Source: Paraburkholderia sacchari
GTDB lineage: Bacteria > Pseudomonadota > Gammaproteobacteria > Burkholderiales > Burkholderiaceae
Direction of reading: 5' to 3'
Assembly: GCF_000785435.2 (NCBI RefSeq)
Contig: NZ_JTDB02000003.1
Coordinates: forward strand, 124,001-188,000
DNA length: 64,000 bases
Shown here: piece by piece, positions 8,929-17,959 of the stretch
How the letters are laid out: each line of letters begins with the position of its first letter
How positions within the stretch are numbered: the first letter of the stretch is position 1
The notes under the pieces: model-generated
What the model was told of the DNA's origin: nothing
What the model saw: only the letters and a program-made list of their open reading frames with translations
The model's database searches: none
Position numbers and translations under genes: made by a program

Positions 8929-10031
8929 GCATATCTCCACAGACGAGCCTAAGAGTGCTCCATATCGGTCCTGACAGGGAGGCGCGTGGTGGAATCGCAT
9001 CCGTGCTTCGCGTAATGGGCGAGAGCTCAGCGTTATTCGAGAATGTTGGCGTCGAGCTCCGGTTCGTGGGTACGACGCTATCTGGAGGTCGCAGCCTGCT
9101 TCCTAAGGCGATGGTATTCCTGCGGGCGATCTGGTGTTTAGTAATAGCGCTGGCCAGATCGGAAATCGATATCGTTCATATTCATAGTGCCCTCAAGGGA
9201 TCACTGGTTAGAAAGACATTGTTCGCGGGGATCTGTTGCCTGTTTAGAAAGAGATATGTCTTTCAAATTCACAATGGAGGATTCTTCGAACGCTATTCGA
9301 AGATGGCAGGTACCAGTCGCCTCATCGTGCGGTTAGCCTTACGACGCGCTGAACGCGTGATCGTACTCTCGGACCATATGCGGGAACGTGCGGTAGAGGG
9401 GGGGATTTTGTCGGCGGATCGATGTGCAATTGTTTACAACGGAATCGCAGATCCACTTCACGGACATGTACCGTTAATGAGAAGAGATCACGGCGCCGTA
9501 CGAATTGTATTTCTTGGGCTGATATCCGAGGCAAAGGGAATTGGGTCGCTTTTGAGCGCAGTTGAGAATCTTGCGGACATGACTGGGGAATTCTTCGTTA
9601 CCGTCTACGGTACTGGTGAGATCGCATCTTTCGAAAAGGAGTTGATGTCGCGCCGACTAAATGAGGTCATCTCATATGGAGGTTGGATTGATGGGGAAGA
9701 GAAGCAAGCGGTGCTGGCGAGTGCCGACATTTTCGTACTTCCATCAAGGAGTGAAGGATTTTCTGTTGCTGTGCTGGAGGCCATGGCACACGGTCTGGCG
9801 ATAGTGTCGACTGCGATCCCCGGCATTGTCGACGCTGTGCGAAATGATATTGAAGCCATGCTTGTCGCGCCCGATGACGCAGCAGCACTGGCGACGGCAA
9901 TCAGAGATCTGCTCGGAAATTCAGAACTTCGGGTGAAGCTAGGTGCTGCCGCGCGTCGTCGTTACCTCGAGTGTTTCACCGTGGAAAAGATGGCGTGCGA
10001 TTTGAGCGAAATTTATACGTCGTGTGTATAG
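8925..10031 (+). CDS. GT4-family glycosyltransferase
   Basis: A second GT-B glycosyltransferase of 368 residues, related to but distinct from the one at 6542. The N-terminus LRVLHIGPDREARGGIASV has the glycine-rich loop. IVYNGIADP, IVFLGLISEAKGIGSLLSA and the EX7E region RSEGFSVAVLEAMAHGLAIV follow in the expected order. The ATG overlaps the polymerase stop. It is probably another assembly enzyme for the repeat unit; its sugar specificity is unknown. Confidence 0.9.
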   Translation: MSISPQTSLRVLHIGPDREARGGIASVLRVMGESSALFENVGVELRFVGTTLSGGRSLLPKAMVFLRAIWCLVIALARSEIDIVHIHSALKGSLVRKTLFAGICCLFRKRYVFQIHNGGFFERYSKMAGTSRLIVRLALRRAERVIVLSDHMRERAVEGGILSADRCAIVYNGIADPLHGHVPLMRRDHGAVRIVFLGLISEAKGIGSLLSAVENLADMTGEFFVTVYGTGEIASFEKELMSRRLNEVISYGGWIDGEEKQAVLASADIFVLPSRSEGFSVAVLEAMAHGLAIVSTAIPGIVDAVRNDIEAMLVAPDDAAALATAIRDLLGNSELRVKLGAAARRRYLECFTVEKMACDLSEIYTSCV

Positions 10032-10103
10032 CGGAATTCAGCAAACTCTTACGGATTGTTGTTCGTCGGCATTGGTAATCTAATTTCTGTGGATGAGGGA
10101 GTG

Positions 10104-10853
10104 ATGAAGAGAATCAATATATTTTCGTGTCCAATGGATATTGCATCGATAGATGAAACAGTAGATTGGATTGCGGATAGAGCAAGCCGCAGGCAGTTCA
10201 CTCAGCACGTTGTAGTAAACGTTGCAAAACTGGTGAATATGAGCAGCGATTCAAGCCTTGCGGCGTCCGTGCGAAATTGCGATTTGATAAATATCGACGG
10301 TATGGGGGTGGTCTGGGCCGCACGTCTGCTGGGGCACGCGGTTCCAGAGCGTGTGGCTGGCATTGATCTTTTCGAGCGGTTGGTCAAGATGTCTGCTGTG
10401 AGAGGCTTTCCGGTGTTCTTTCTTGGGGGGACAGAGGAAGTGGTCGAGCAGACATGCGCAAAATTGAAAGCTCAATTCCCGACACTAAAGGTAGCGGGAT
10501 TTCATCACGGCTATTTCTGGGATGATGAGCAGGAAGTCGTAGAAAAGATCCGCTCGTCGGGTGCGATGTTGCTCTTTGTGGCGATAACGTCGCCAAAGAA
10601 AGAGATATTTATTGAGCGCTGGAAGGAACGACTCGGCGTCGATTTTGTAATGGGTGTCGGGGGAACCTTTGATGTTATTGCTGGAAAAGTTCGCCGAGCG
10701 CCGAAATGGATGCAGATGGCTGGTATGGAATGGCTGTTTAGGGTAATTCAGGAGCCGCGCAGGATGTGGAGACGGTATCTGATTACGAACAGTAAATTCG
10801 CACTAATGCTAATTAAGGCGCGAATTGTCGCTAGAGTCGGATCAACCATCTAA
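10104..10853 (+). CDS. WecG/TagA/CpsF-family glycosyltransferase
   Basis: A 249-residue inverting transferase of the GT26 (WecG/TagA/CpsF) type. Family motifs are VVVNVAKLV, INIDGMGVVWAARLLGH, ERVAGIDLFERL, VFFLGGTEE and GVGGTFDVIAGKVRRAPKWMQ. The start at 10104 has a strong GAGGGA site 4-9 nt upstream; a TTG at 10056 is rejected. E. coli WecG adds ManNAcA to lipid-linked GlcNAc. Because wecB and wecC in this same cluster make UDP-ManNAcA, this gene is the natural candidate for that transfer, though this is an inference from context. Confidence 0.9.
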   Translation: MKRINIFSCPMDIASIDETVDWIADRASRRQFTQHVVVNVAKLVNMSSDSSLAASVRNCDLINIDGMGVVWAARLLGHAVPERVAGIDLFERLVKMSAVRGFPVFFLGGTEEVVEQTCAKLKAQFPTLKVAGFHHGYFWDDEQEVVEKIRSSGAMLLFVAITSPKKEIFIERWKERLGVDFVMGVGGTFDVIAGKVRRAPKWMQMAGMEWLFRVIQEPRRMWRRYLITNSKFALMLIKARIVARVGSTI

Positions 10854-10860
10854 TACTGCC

Positions 10861-11637
10861 ATGAAAAAAATACTGTTACGCGCGGGGATGGTTGTCATTG
10901 TCCTGGCGAGTACGGGCTGCACGTCGCAGGTTACGACGGGTGCCAAGAGTCACGAGCAATCTTACAGCAGTACATGGACACAAGGAATTGACCCACGCTT
11001 GGTTGTGCAAGCTCCGCGTAATGCAATATCAATCGTTGATAATCCGGTATCTCAAGCGCCGATGATGCGGATCTCCATCCATCAATCCGACGATTTTCGT
11101 AGCGTCGCGAACGGTACGCCACGCGGAGAAATCGCGTTCAATCGAATTTTTCATTTCGAACCCAATCGGCTGTACCAGATTACTTGGTCAACAGTGATCC
11201 CACAGGACTATCAATTCGATTCCATGCAGCCTGAATTATTTACTCAGATACTGCAAGGACCAGAAGGCGGCCTTGGCCCGCCGCCATTTTCTATTCGATT
11301 TGTAGATAAGCGCTATCAGGTTGAAATTCGAAGTGCCGCCAAAGCCGTGCCACGCGTGTTTGTGTTCGGTGACCCGTCGGTAGATCGGGGCAAGGTCGTA
11401 CACTGGGTTTTGCGCTATCGGCCGGATCATACTGGCGCAAATGCTGTAATGGATTTGTCGATGAATGGCGTCAATGTCGTCAACTGCCAAGGTTGTGGGA
11501 ATGCTTATGCCAACGATCGGGAAGCCTATCTTAAGATGGGAATCTATAAATGGTGGTGGCAATCGAGACCGTCAGATGTCAAGGACCGGACGCTCTTTTT
11601 TGGAAACGTGGAAGTCAAATGGTTTCAGGTGAAATAG
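10861..11637 (+). CDS. Polysaccharide-lyase-like lipoprotein of the EPS cluster
   Basis: A secreted lipoprotein of 258 residues. The start ATG at 10861 gives MKKILLRAGMVVIVLASTGC, a lipoprotein signal with lipobox ASTGC. The body resembles the heparin-lyase-I/PL20-like polysaccharide lyase domain (PF14099-type jelly roll). Features are RGEIAFNR early on, VHWVLRYRPDHTG in the middle, and a C-terminal GIYKWWWQSR block followed by a final strand. An in-frame start at 10825 inside the previous gene is less likely. Lyases inside EPS clusters usually trim or release the polymer. Enzymatic activity is an inference from fold-level resemblance. Confidence 0.72.
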   Translation: MKKILLRAGMVVIVLASTGCTSQVTTGAKSHEQSYSSTWTQGIDPRLVVQAPRNAISIVDNPVSQAPMMRISIHQSDDFRSVANGTPRGEIAFNRIFHFEPNRLYQITWSTVIPQDYQFDSMQPELFTQILQGPEGGLGPPPFSIRFVDKRYQVEIRSAAKAVPRVFVFGDPSVDRGKVVHWVLRYRPDHTGANAVMDLSMNGVNVVNCQGCGNAYANDREAYLKMGIYKWWWQSRPSDVKDRTLFFGNVEVKWFQVK

Positions 11638-11662
11638 CCCAAAGTCACGGAGTAAAGACTAA

Positions 11663-12100
11663 TCAGAGAGACGAAACACTCTCGACTTTTTGTGTGACCG
11701 ACCGCGCTGGTATGCCGACAACCGTTGCTTGTGGTTCTATGTCTGTAAGCACAACAGAGTTTGCACCGATAACCGCACCACGTCCAATGCGGACATTGCC
11801 AAGGATGCAGGCACCAGCGCCGATTACGACATCGTCCTCGATGACGGGCGCCCCCGGTTTGCCTCTGCCCTTACCGCCAATAACGACATTGGGCGAGATG
11901 ATGACGTTGGAGCCGATACGCGCATTCTTATGAACCACAATGCCAAGACCTTGATAACCGAATGTCACGTTCTTTCCGACCTCCACCGACGGCGGTAGCG
12001 ATACTGAGAAGAGGATGCGGTTCGTGATCTTAAGGATCCACGGCAAAACGGGAATTCGTAGCCGAAACAGGAGGTGCGCCAACCGATAGATATAAATCAT
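11663..12100 (-). CDS. Hexapeptide-repeat acyltransferase (serine acetyltransferase-like)
   Basis: A 145-residue left-handed beta-helix acyltransferase. Imperfect hexapeptide turns run from about residue 45 (VEVGKNVTFG, ARIGSNVIISPNVVIGG, DDVVIGAGACILGNVRIGRGA), with the usual CysE-like end VVTD-type VVLTDIEPQATVVGIPAR. The N-terminal 35 residues are hydrophobic or amphipathic, as in exopolysaccharide acetyltransferases. The ATG at 12100 is chosen over a TTG at 12118. It runs convergently to the EPS operon and is the only minus-strand gene of that region. O-acetylation of the polymer is a reasonable guess only. Confidence 0.85.
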   Translation of the reverse strand: MIYIYRLAHLLFRLRIPVLPWILKITNRILFSVSLPPSVEVGKNVTFGYQGLGIVVHKNARIGSNVIISPNVVIGGKGRGKPGAPVIEDDVVIGAGACILGNVRIGRGAVIGANSVVLTDIEPQATVVGIPARSVTQKVESVSSL

Positions 12101-12218
12101 TGCAGGACCAGCTAACAATCAGGACATTTGTTAGCATGTCACGAGACAACGGCGCAATTCAATAATACTGTTCCTAATCTTCCAATTGATCCGGGCATTG
12201 ACCGATGGAGTGCCCCCC

Positions 12219-13112
12219 TCACATCCCCGGCACCATCTCCGGCGGATGCTGCTTGAGCTGCTTCCTGGCCTCCCTGAACTCAGGAAAGATCGACTCCACA
12301 GTCTGCCAGAATCGCGGACTGTGATTCATCTCGCGCAAATGCGCGAGCTCATGCGCCACGACGTAATCCACAACCGAAAGCGGAAAATGAATCAGCCGCC
12401 AGTTGAGCCGAATTCTTCCTTCGCTCGAGCAGCTTCCCCAGCGCGTCATCGCTGCGGAAAGCGCATAGGACCGAAACGTCACCCCAAGCCTGGCCGCATA
12501 AACCCCAAGCCGCTCGCCAAAAATACGCATCGCCTCGCCCTGTAGCCACCCGGTCACGCGATCCTTGATCTGCTGCGCATCCGCATGCAGCGGCAGCGGC
12601 AACGCCAGCACGCGCGTCACCTCGTCAAAAGCCAGTACAGAAGCCCCAAGCCTCACGCGCATCGGCTTCCCGAGATAAGGCAACTCGGCCCCATCGCCCC
12701 ATTCCACGCGCGGCAGCGCTCGCTGCTCCACGCGCGTTTGCCACTCGATCAGCTTCGCAAAGATCCAGCGCTGTTTTTCGGCAATGGCCGTTTCGATATC
12801 GGCAATCGTCACCCATCGGGGCGCGGTGATCGTGAGCCCAGTCCCGTCGATGGCAAATCCAATCGATTTGCGCGACGACCGCTTGAGCCGATAGTGCAAC
12901 GTGCGCGCGCCCATCTCGAGCGTGCGCACGCGCGTGCCATCCGGCGCAAGCGGCCCCTTGGGCGATTTGAACGGCGATGGTGGGGAAGGGGGTGCGAGGA
13001 AGGGCGATGCCGGGGAGGGAGCGACAACGGGCGCCGGCTCGGCAAAGAGCGGCAAATCGAGTTGCCCGTTATCGAGCGCCGCTGAAGGGCGCGGCGTGGG
13101 TGACTTCTGCAT
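12219..13112 (-). CDS. YgjP-like (DUF45/M48-type) zinc metallopeptidase domain protein
   Basis: A 297-residue member of the YgjP/DUF45 family. The C-terminal half carries the zinc motif HELAH at about residue 254 with a downstream NHSPRFW, preceded by MTRWGSCSSEGRIRLNWRLIHFP, the family signature. The N-terminal 60 residues are proline- and alanine-rich and look disordered. The ATG at 13112 is chosen; an in-frame TTG at 13187 would add 25 residues without a clear ribosome site. It is the last gene of the minus-strand corC-to-ygjP series. The substrate is unknown; YgjP-family proteins are often called UTP pyrophosphatase or SprT-like. Confidence 0.88.
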   Translation of the reverse strand: MQKSPTPRPSAALDNGQLDLPLFAEPAPVVAPSPASPFLAPPSPPSPFKSPKGPLAPDGTRVRTLEMGARTLHYRLKRSSRKSIGFAIDGTGLTITAPRWVTIADIETAIAEKQRWIFAKLIEWQTRVEQRALPRVEWGDGAELPYLGKPMRVRLGASVLAFDEVTRVLALPLPLHADAQQIKDRVTGWLQGEAMRIFGERLGVYAARLGVTFRSYALSAAMTRWGSCSSEGRIRLNWRLIHFPLSVVDYVVAHELAHLREMNHSPRFWQTVESIFPEFREARKQLKQHPPEMVPGM

Positions 13113-13206
13113 CGTCAGGCTGGGTGCGGATTTGCGTGCGTGGCGTATGACGAGTGTGGATAACGCAGCGGGCGGTGAGGTGGGCAACAGCCTTGCCGCC
13201 GGAGCA

Positions 13207-13968
13207 TCAAGTCCGCGCGGCGTCCACCGATGCGCTATCCGATTCGCGATACGCGCCAGGATCGATGCGCCGCATTTCGGTTTCGATCCATTGCTCCACG
13301 CGGGTGTTCAACTGGTCGGGCGTGAGCCCGGTTGTGTCGATCGGCTTGCCGATCGACACCGTGACTATACCCGCATATTTGAGGAACGAGTTGCGGGGCC
13401 AGACATGTCCCGCGTTGTGCGCGATCGGCACGACGGGCGCGCCCGTGGAGATGGCGAAGCGCGCGCCGCCGGTCTTGTACTTGCCTTGCTTGCCTACCGG
13501 CGTGCGCGTGCCTTCCGGGAACATGATGACCCACGCGCCTTCGGCCATACGCGCCTTGCCCTGGCGCGTCACGGACGCGAACGCGTATTTGCCTTCTTTG
13601 CGGTCGATATGAACCATCTTCAGCATGCCCAGCGCCCAGCCGAAGAACGGCACATACAGCAGTTCGCGCTTGAATACGTAGCACATCGGGCGTGGCATCA
13701 GCGCCGGAAAGGCGAGCGTTTCCCAAGCCGACTGGTGCTTCGAGAGCAGTACGGCGGGCCCGTCGGGCAGGTTCTCCATGCCCTCGATGCGGTACTGGAT
13801 ACCGTTGAGCCAGCGCGCGACGAACAGTGTCGAACGGCACCAGCCGGCGGCCATCCAGTAGCGCCGCTCGGCGTTCAGGAACGGGAACGCAATGAAGCAC
13901 GCAATCGCGTACGGGATCGTGTAGACGACCAAATAGATCGACAGCAGCAGGGAGCGGATGAAGCGCAT
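13207..13968 (-). CDS. plsC: 1-acyl-sn-glycerol-3-phosphate acyltransferase
   Basis: Acylates lysophosphatidic acid at the inner membrane in phospholipid synthesis. It has 253 residues. An N-terminal membrane helix (SLLLSIYLVVYTIPYAIACF) is followed by the acyltransferase blocks. Block I is SKHQSAWET (H-X4-E rather than the commoner H-X4-D), block III is MFPEGTRTP, and block IV is VVPIAHNAGHVWPRN. The start at 13968 places the membrane helix right at the N-terminus; the longer open frame into gmhB is discarded. It lies 44 bp downstream of gmhB in the same operon. Confidence 0.92.
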   Translation of the reverse strand: MRFIRSLLLSIYLVVYTIPYAIACFIAFPFLNAERRYWMAAGWCRSTLFVARWLNGIQYRIEGMENLPDGPAVLLSKHQSAWETLAFPALMPRPMCYVFKRELLYVPFFGWALGMLKMVHIDRKEGKYAFASVTRQGKARMAEGAWVIMFPEGTRTPVGKQGKYKTGGARFAISTGAPVVPIAHNAGHVWPRNSFLKYAGIVTVSIGKPIDTTGLTPDQLNTRVEQWIETEMRRIDPGAYRESDSASVDAART

Positions 13969-14012
13969 CGGTATCGGTTGGACCGTTTGGGAGGCAGGGC
14001 TACAGGGCCAGG

Positions 14013-14576
14013 CTAAGCAGGCTCGTTCGCGAGGAAGTCGAGGACGAACGCGCGCAAGTCGTCGTGCACTTTCGTGCCGTCGGGCAGGCCGCCTGCCGCG
14101 AGTGTTTTCTTGCCCTTGCCGGTGAGCACGAGGTGCGTGGGAAAGCCGAGCACCGCGCCGGCCTGGAGGTCGCGCAGCGAATCGCCCACCACGGGCGTAT
14201 CCGCAGGATCGATCTCGAAGCGCTCGGCGATCATCTTGAGCATGCCGGGCTTGGGTTTGCGGCAGTCGCAATGGTCCTGCGCGGTGTGCGGGCAGAAGAA
14301 CACGGCGTCGACGCGTCCGCCCACCGCAGCGGCCTGGCGTTGCATCTTCGCGTGCATCTCGTTGAGCGCCGTTGTGTCGAACAAGCCCCGGCCGATGCCG
14401 GACTGGTTCGTCGCGACGGCGACACGGTAGCCCGCCTGGTTCAGGCGGGCGATCGCTTCAAGGCTGCCCGGCAGCGCGATCCATTCGTCCACGGACTTGA
14501 TGAACGCGTCGGAGTCGACGTTGATCACGCCGTCGCGGTCGAGGATCACGAGTTTGCGGCTGTTGCTGGTCGGCAT
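14013..14576 (-). CDS. gmhB: D-glycero-beta-D-manno-heptose 1,7-bisphosphate 7-phosphatase
   Basis: Removes the 7-phosphate during ADP-heptose synthesis for the LPS inner core. It has 187 residues, the normal size. HAD motif I is LDRDGVINVDSD, motif II is ATNQSGIGRG, and motif IV is GDSLRDLQAG. The zinc-binding loop CPHTAQDHCDCRKPKPGML is present and is diagnostic of GmhB and related histidinol phosphatases. It sits between glyS (30 bp away) and plsC (44 bp away), a standard order in Burkholderia relatives. Confidence 0.94.
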   Translation of the reverse strand: MPTSNSRKLVILDRDGVINVDSDAFIKSVDEWIALPGSLEAIARLNQAGYRVAVATNQSGIGRGLFDTTALNEMHAKMQRQAAAVGGRVDAVFFCPHTAQDHCDCRKPKPGMLKMIAERFEIDPADTPVVGDSLRDLQAGAVLGFPTHLVLTGKGKKTLAAGGLPDGTKVHDDLRAFVLDFLANEPA

Positions 14577-14606
14577 GGCGTCGCTCAGTGAAGTGTCACG
14601 ACGCCA

Positions 14607-16706
14607 TCACGCCGCAAGGCGCGAGATGTCGGCAACGCTGTTCATCTGGCGATGCAATGCCTTGAGCAGCGCGAGGCGGTTCGCACGCAGCGCGGGGTCT
14701 TCGGCATTCACCATCACGTCGTTAAAGAACGTGTCGACGGTTTCGCGCAGTGCCGCAAGCGCCGTGAGCGCGCCCGTGTACTCGCGCGCGGCCAGTTGCG
14801 TCTGCACGCGCGGCGTGACCTGTTCTAGCTGCGTGAAGAGCGCCTTTTCCGCGCTTTCCACGAAGAGCGCGCTTTGCACGTCAGCGTCCACGGCGCCATC
14901 GGACTTCTTGAGGATGTTCGAGATGCGCTTGTTGGCCGCCGCGAGCGAGGCCGCTTCCTCGAGCGCCGCGAATTCGCGCACGGCGTCGAGGCGCGCGAGG
15001 ATGTCGTCGAGGCGCGTGGGGTTCATCGCGAGCACTGCGTCGATTTCCTGCGCCGCGTAGCCGCGTTCGCGCAGCATGCCGCGCAGGCGGTCCATGCTGA
15101 AGTCGTAGATCGCTTGCGTCGATTCCGTTACTGCGTCGATGCCTCCAAATTGCGCGTAAGTCGTGCGCAGCAGTTCGACGAGATCCAGCGGCAGTTGCTT
15201 CTCGACGAGAATGCGCAGCACGCCCAGCGCGTGGCGGCGCAGCGCGAACGGATCTTTTTCGCCGGTCGGCGCGAGGCCGATGCCCCAGATGCCCACGAGC
15301 GTTTCGAGCTTGTCCGCGAGCGCGACGAAGGTGCCCGTGGCCGTGCCCGGCAGCGCGTCGCCGGAGAAGCGCGGCTGGTAGTGCTCGGAGCACGCGAGCG
15401 CCACTTCTTCGGGCTCGCCGTCGTGGCGCGCGTAGTAGGTGCCCATCGTGCCTTGCAGCTCGGGGAACTCGCCCACCATGTCGGTCAGCAGGTCGGCCTT
15501 GGCGAGGCGTGCGCCGCGCTTCGCGAGCGCGACATCGGCGTCGCACATGTCGGCGATAGCGCCCGCGAGCGCTTCGAGGCGCTCCACGCGCTGCAGCGTC
15601 GAGCCGAGCTTGTTGTGATAGACCACGTTCGCGAGCAGCGGCACGCGATCGGCCAGCGGCTTCTTCTTGTCCTGCTCGAAGAAGAATTTGGCGTCGGCGA
15701 GGCGCGGGCGCACGACGCGCTCGTTGCCTTCGATGATTTCGCCAGGCGTTTCGGTTTCGATGTTCGAGACGATCAGGAAGCGCGAGCGCAGGCGGCCTGC
15801 GGCGTCGGTGAGCGCGAAGTACTTCTGGTTCGTCTGCATCGTGAGGATCAGGCATTCCTGCGGCACTTGCAGGAATTCGTCCTCGAACTTGCACGCATAC
15901 ACGACGGGCCATTCGACGAGCGAATTCACTTCGTCGAGCAGCGCTTCAGGCATGACGGCCTTGTCGTCGCCGGCTTGCTCGATGAGCTGTTCGCGGATGG
16001 CTTCGCGGCGGTCCGCGTAGCTCGCGATCACGCGGCCCTTGTGCTGCAGCGTGTGTGCGTAGTCGTCGGCGCGCGTGATGGCGACGTTGCCGTGCGAAAG
16101 AAAGCGGTGGCCGCGCGTGGTGTCGCCCGAGTCGATGCCGAACGCGGTGACCGGCACGATCTGCTCGCCGTGCAGTACCGTGAGACGGTGCACCGGACGC
16201 ACGAACTGCACGTTGCTGCCGTCGGGGCGCTGGTACGTCATGACCTTCGGAATCGGCAGCTTGCCGAGCGTTTCGTCGAGCACGGCCTGCAGGCCGTCGG
16301 CGAGCGTGGCGCCCGGCGCCGAGTAGCGCAGGAAAAACGCTTCGTTCTTGCCGTCGCTCGCGCGTTCGAGGTCGCTAACCGGGAAGTCGGGAAAGCCGAG
16401 TGCGGCGAGCTTCTTCGCGAGCGGCGCGGTGGGCTGGCCGTTGGCGTCGAGCGCGACCGAAACCGGCAGCACTTTTTCGCGCACCTGTTTTTCGGGCGCG
16501 ACGTTGCGCACGTTCTTGATCGTCACGGCGAGACGGCGCGGCGTGGCGTAGCGTTCGAACGAGAGATCGCCTTCGATCAGGTCGCGCGCGGCGAGGCGCT
16601 GCGCGATGCCTTCGGCGAATGCGTCGCCGAGGCGTGCGAGGGCCTTCGGCGGCAGTTCCTCGGTCAGCAGTTCGACGAGGAGGGTGGCGTGATGAGCTTG
16701 CGTCAT
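14607..16706 (-). CDS. glyS: Glycyl-tRNA synthetase beta subunit
   Basis: Beta chain of the alpha2-beta2 glycyl-tRNA synthetase, 699 residues. The N-terminus ([15 protein letters not shown]) and internal blocks such as [22 protein letters not shown] and [17 protein letters not shown] are typical. [29 protein letters not shown] is the conserved C-terminal region. The ATG at 16706 is 16 bp after the glyQ stop, so the two subunits are co-translated in the usual order. A 613-codon open frame on the other strand is only a codon-bias shadow. Confidence 0.97.
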   Translation of the reverse strand: MTQAHHATLLVELLTEELPPKALARLGDAFAEGIAQRLAARDLIEGDLSFERYATPRRLAVTIKNVRNVAPEKQVREKVLPVSVALDANGQPTAPLAKKLAALGFPDFPVSDLERASDGKNEAFFLRYSAPGATLADGLQAVLDETLGKLPIPKVMTYQRPDGSNVQFVRPVHRLTVLHGEQIVPVTAFGIDSGDTTRGHRFLSHGNVAITRADDYAHTLQHKGRVIASYADRREAIREQLIEQAGDDKAVMPEALLDEVNSLVEWPVVYACKFEDEFLQVPQECLILTMQTNQKYFALTDAAGRLRSRFLIVSNIETETPGEIIEGNERVVRPRLADAKFFFEQDKKKPLADRVPLLANVVYHNKLGSTLQRVERLEALAGAIADMCDADVALAKRGARLAKADLLTDMVGEFPELQGTMGTYYARHDGEPEEVALACSEHYQPRFSGDALPGTATGTFVALADKLETLVGIWGIGLAPTGEKDPFALRRHALGVLRILVEKQLPLDLVELLRTTYAQFGGIDAVTESTQAIYDFSMDRLRGMLRERGYAAQEIDAVLAMNPTRLDDILARLDAVREFAALEEAASLAAANKRISNILKKSDGAVDADVQSALFVESAEKALFTQLEQVTPRVQTQLAAREYTGALTALAALRETVDTFFNDVMVNAEDPALRANRLALLKALHRQMNSVADISRLAA

Positions 16707-16722
16707 TGTTCTTGAGATCCGG

Positions 16723-17730
16723 TCATGCCTCGTCGAACTTGCGTTCGACCTTCAGCGGCGGCGCCCAGGCGGGCATCGCGGCGTCCTGTTCGTCGGTGGT
16801 CAGGCCCGGCACGCCGTGCACCGGATTGCCGAGCATCGGGAAGCCGAGCTTCTCGCGCGATTCGTAGTACGACTGCGCGACGCTGCGCGAAAGCGCGCGA
16901 ATGCGGCCGATATAGGCCGCGCGCTCTGTCACGGAGATCGCGCCGCGCGCGTCGAGCAGGTTGAACGTGTGGCCGGCCTTGAGCACGAGTTCGTAGGCGG
17001 GCAGCGCGAGCTGGAGCTCGATCATGCGCTTCGCTTCGCTTTCGTACGCGTTGAAGAACGTGAACAGCAGATCGACGTTCGCGTGCTCGAAGTTGTAGGT
17101 CGATTGCTCGACTTCGTTCTGGTGGTAGACGTCGCCGTAGGTGAGGCGGCGCAACTCGGGGCCATTCGGGCCTTCTTCTTCCCACTCGGTCCAGATCAGG
17201 TCGTAGACGTTCTCGACCTTTTGCAGGTACATCGCGAGACGTTCGAGACCGTAGGTGATTTCGCCGAGCACCGGCTTGCAGTCGATGCCGCCCACTTGCT
17301 GGAAGTACGTGAACTGCGTGACTTCCATGCCGTTGAGCCAGACTTCCCAGCCGAGGCCCCAGGCGCCGAGCGTGGGGTTTTCCCAATCGTCTTCGACGAA
17401 GCGCACGTCGTTTTGCTTCAGGTCGAAGCCGAGCGCTTCGAGCGAGCCGAGGTACAGGTCGAGGATGTTTTCCGGCGCGGGCTTGAGCACCACCTGGTAC
17501 TGGTAGTAGTGCTGCAGGCGGTTCGGGTTCTCGCCGTAGCGGCCGTCCTTCGGGCGGCGCGACGGCTGCACGTAGGCCGCGCGCCACGGCTCGGGGCCGA
17601 TTGCGCGCAAGAAGGTGTGGACGTGCGAGGTGCCGGCGCCGACTTCCATGTCGATCGGCTGGAGCAGCGCGCAGCCCTGCTTGTCCCAGTAAGACTGGAG
17701 CGTCAGGATGATTTGCTGAAACGTGAGCAT
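16723..17730 (-). CDS. glyQ: Glycyl-tRNA synthetase alpha subunit
   Basis: Catalytic alpha chain of the bacterial-type glycyl-tRNA synthetase, 335 residues. The start [36 protein letters not shown] is characteristic, as are [35 protein letters not shown] and the [18 protein letters not shown] block. There is no T-box or other leader visible in the 229 bp between it and lnt. A second overlapping frame is rejected. Confidence 0.97.
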   Translation of the reverse strand: MLTFQQIILTLQSYWDKQGCALLQPIDMEVGAGTSHVHTFLRAIGPEPWRAAYVQPSRRPKDGRYGENPNRLQHYYQYQVVLKPAPENILDLYLGSLEALGFDLKQNDVRFVEDDWENPTLGAWGLGWEVWLNGMEVTQFTYFQQVGGIDCKPVLGEITYGLERLAMYLQKVENVYDLIWTEWEEEGPNGPELRRLTYGDVYHQNEVEQSTYNFEHANVDLLFTFFNAYESEAKRMIELQLALPAYELVLKAGHTFNLLDARGAISVTERAAYIGRIRALSRSVAQSYYESREKLGFPMLGNPVHGVPGLTTDEQDAAMPAWAPPLKVERKFDEA

Positions 17731-17959
17731 GTGTGCCTGCAGTGTCTTTTAGGGCGAACGGCGTGGGCTGCGGCGGCAAGGACGGCCACGCGCGGCCGGG
17801 TTGGCCTGGTGTGGCCGGTGTTTCGCGCGTGACGGGCGTTCCTTGCGTGCTGCGGTCCCGGCCCCGGTCAGGAGGGGCGGCCCGGTGCTAAAACCTTGAA
17901 TTTTACCGGATTGGCGCAGCGTTGAGACCGGCGCGGGGTTCGGGGCGCATTTTGGCGCA

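Noticed and set aside
14874..16715. A 613-codon open frame on the plus strand opposite glyS, with others opposite recent genes (25412-27121, 46400-48052, 48945-50678)
   Set aside because: These are shadows caused by GC-rich codon bias. They have no ribosome sites or recognisable domains and lie exactly opposite well-identified genes.
17731..17959. T-box or other leader before glyQ
   Set aside because: T-boxes are rare in beta-proteobacteria and no T-box sequence or specifier hairpin was seen.
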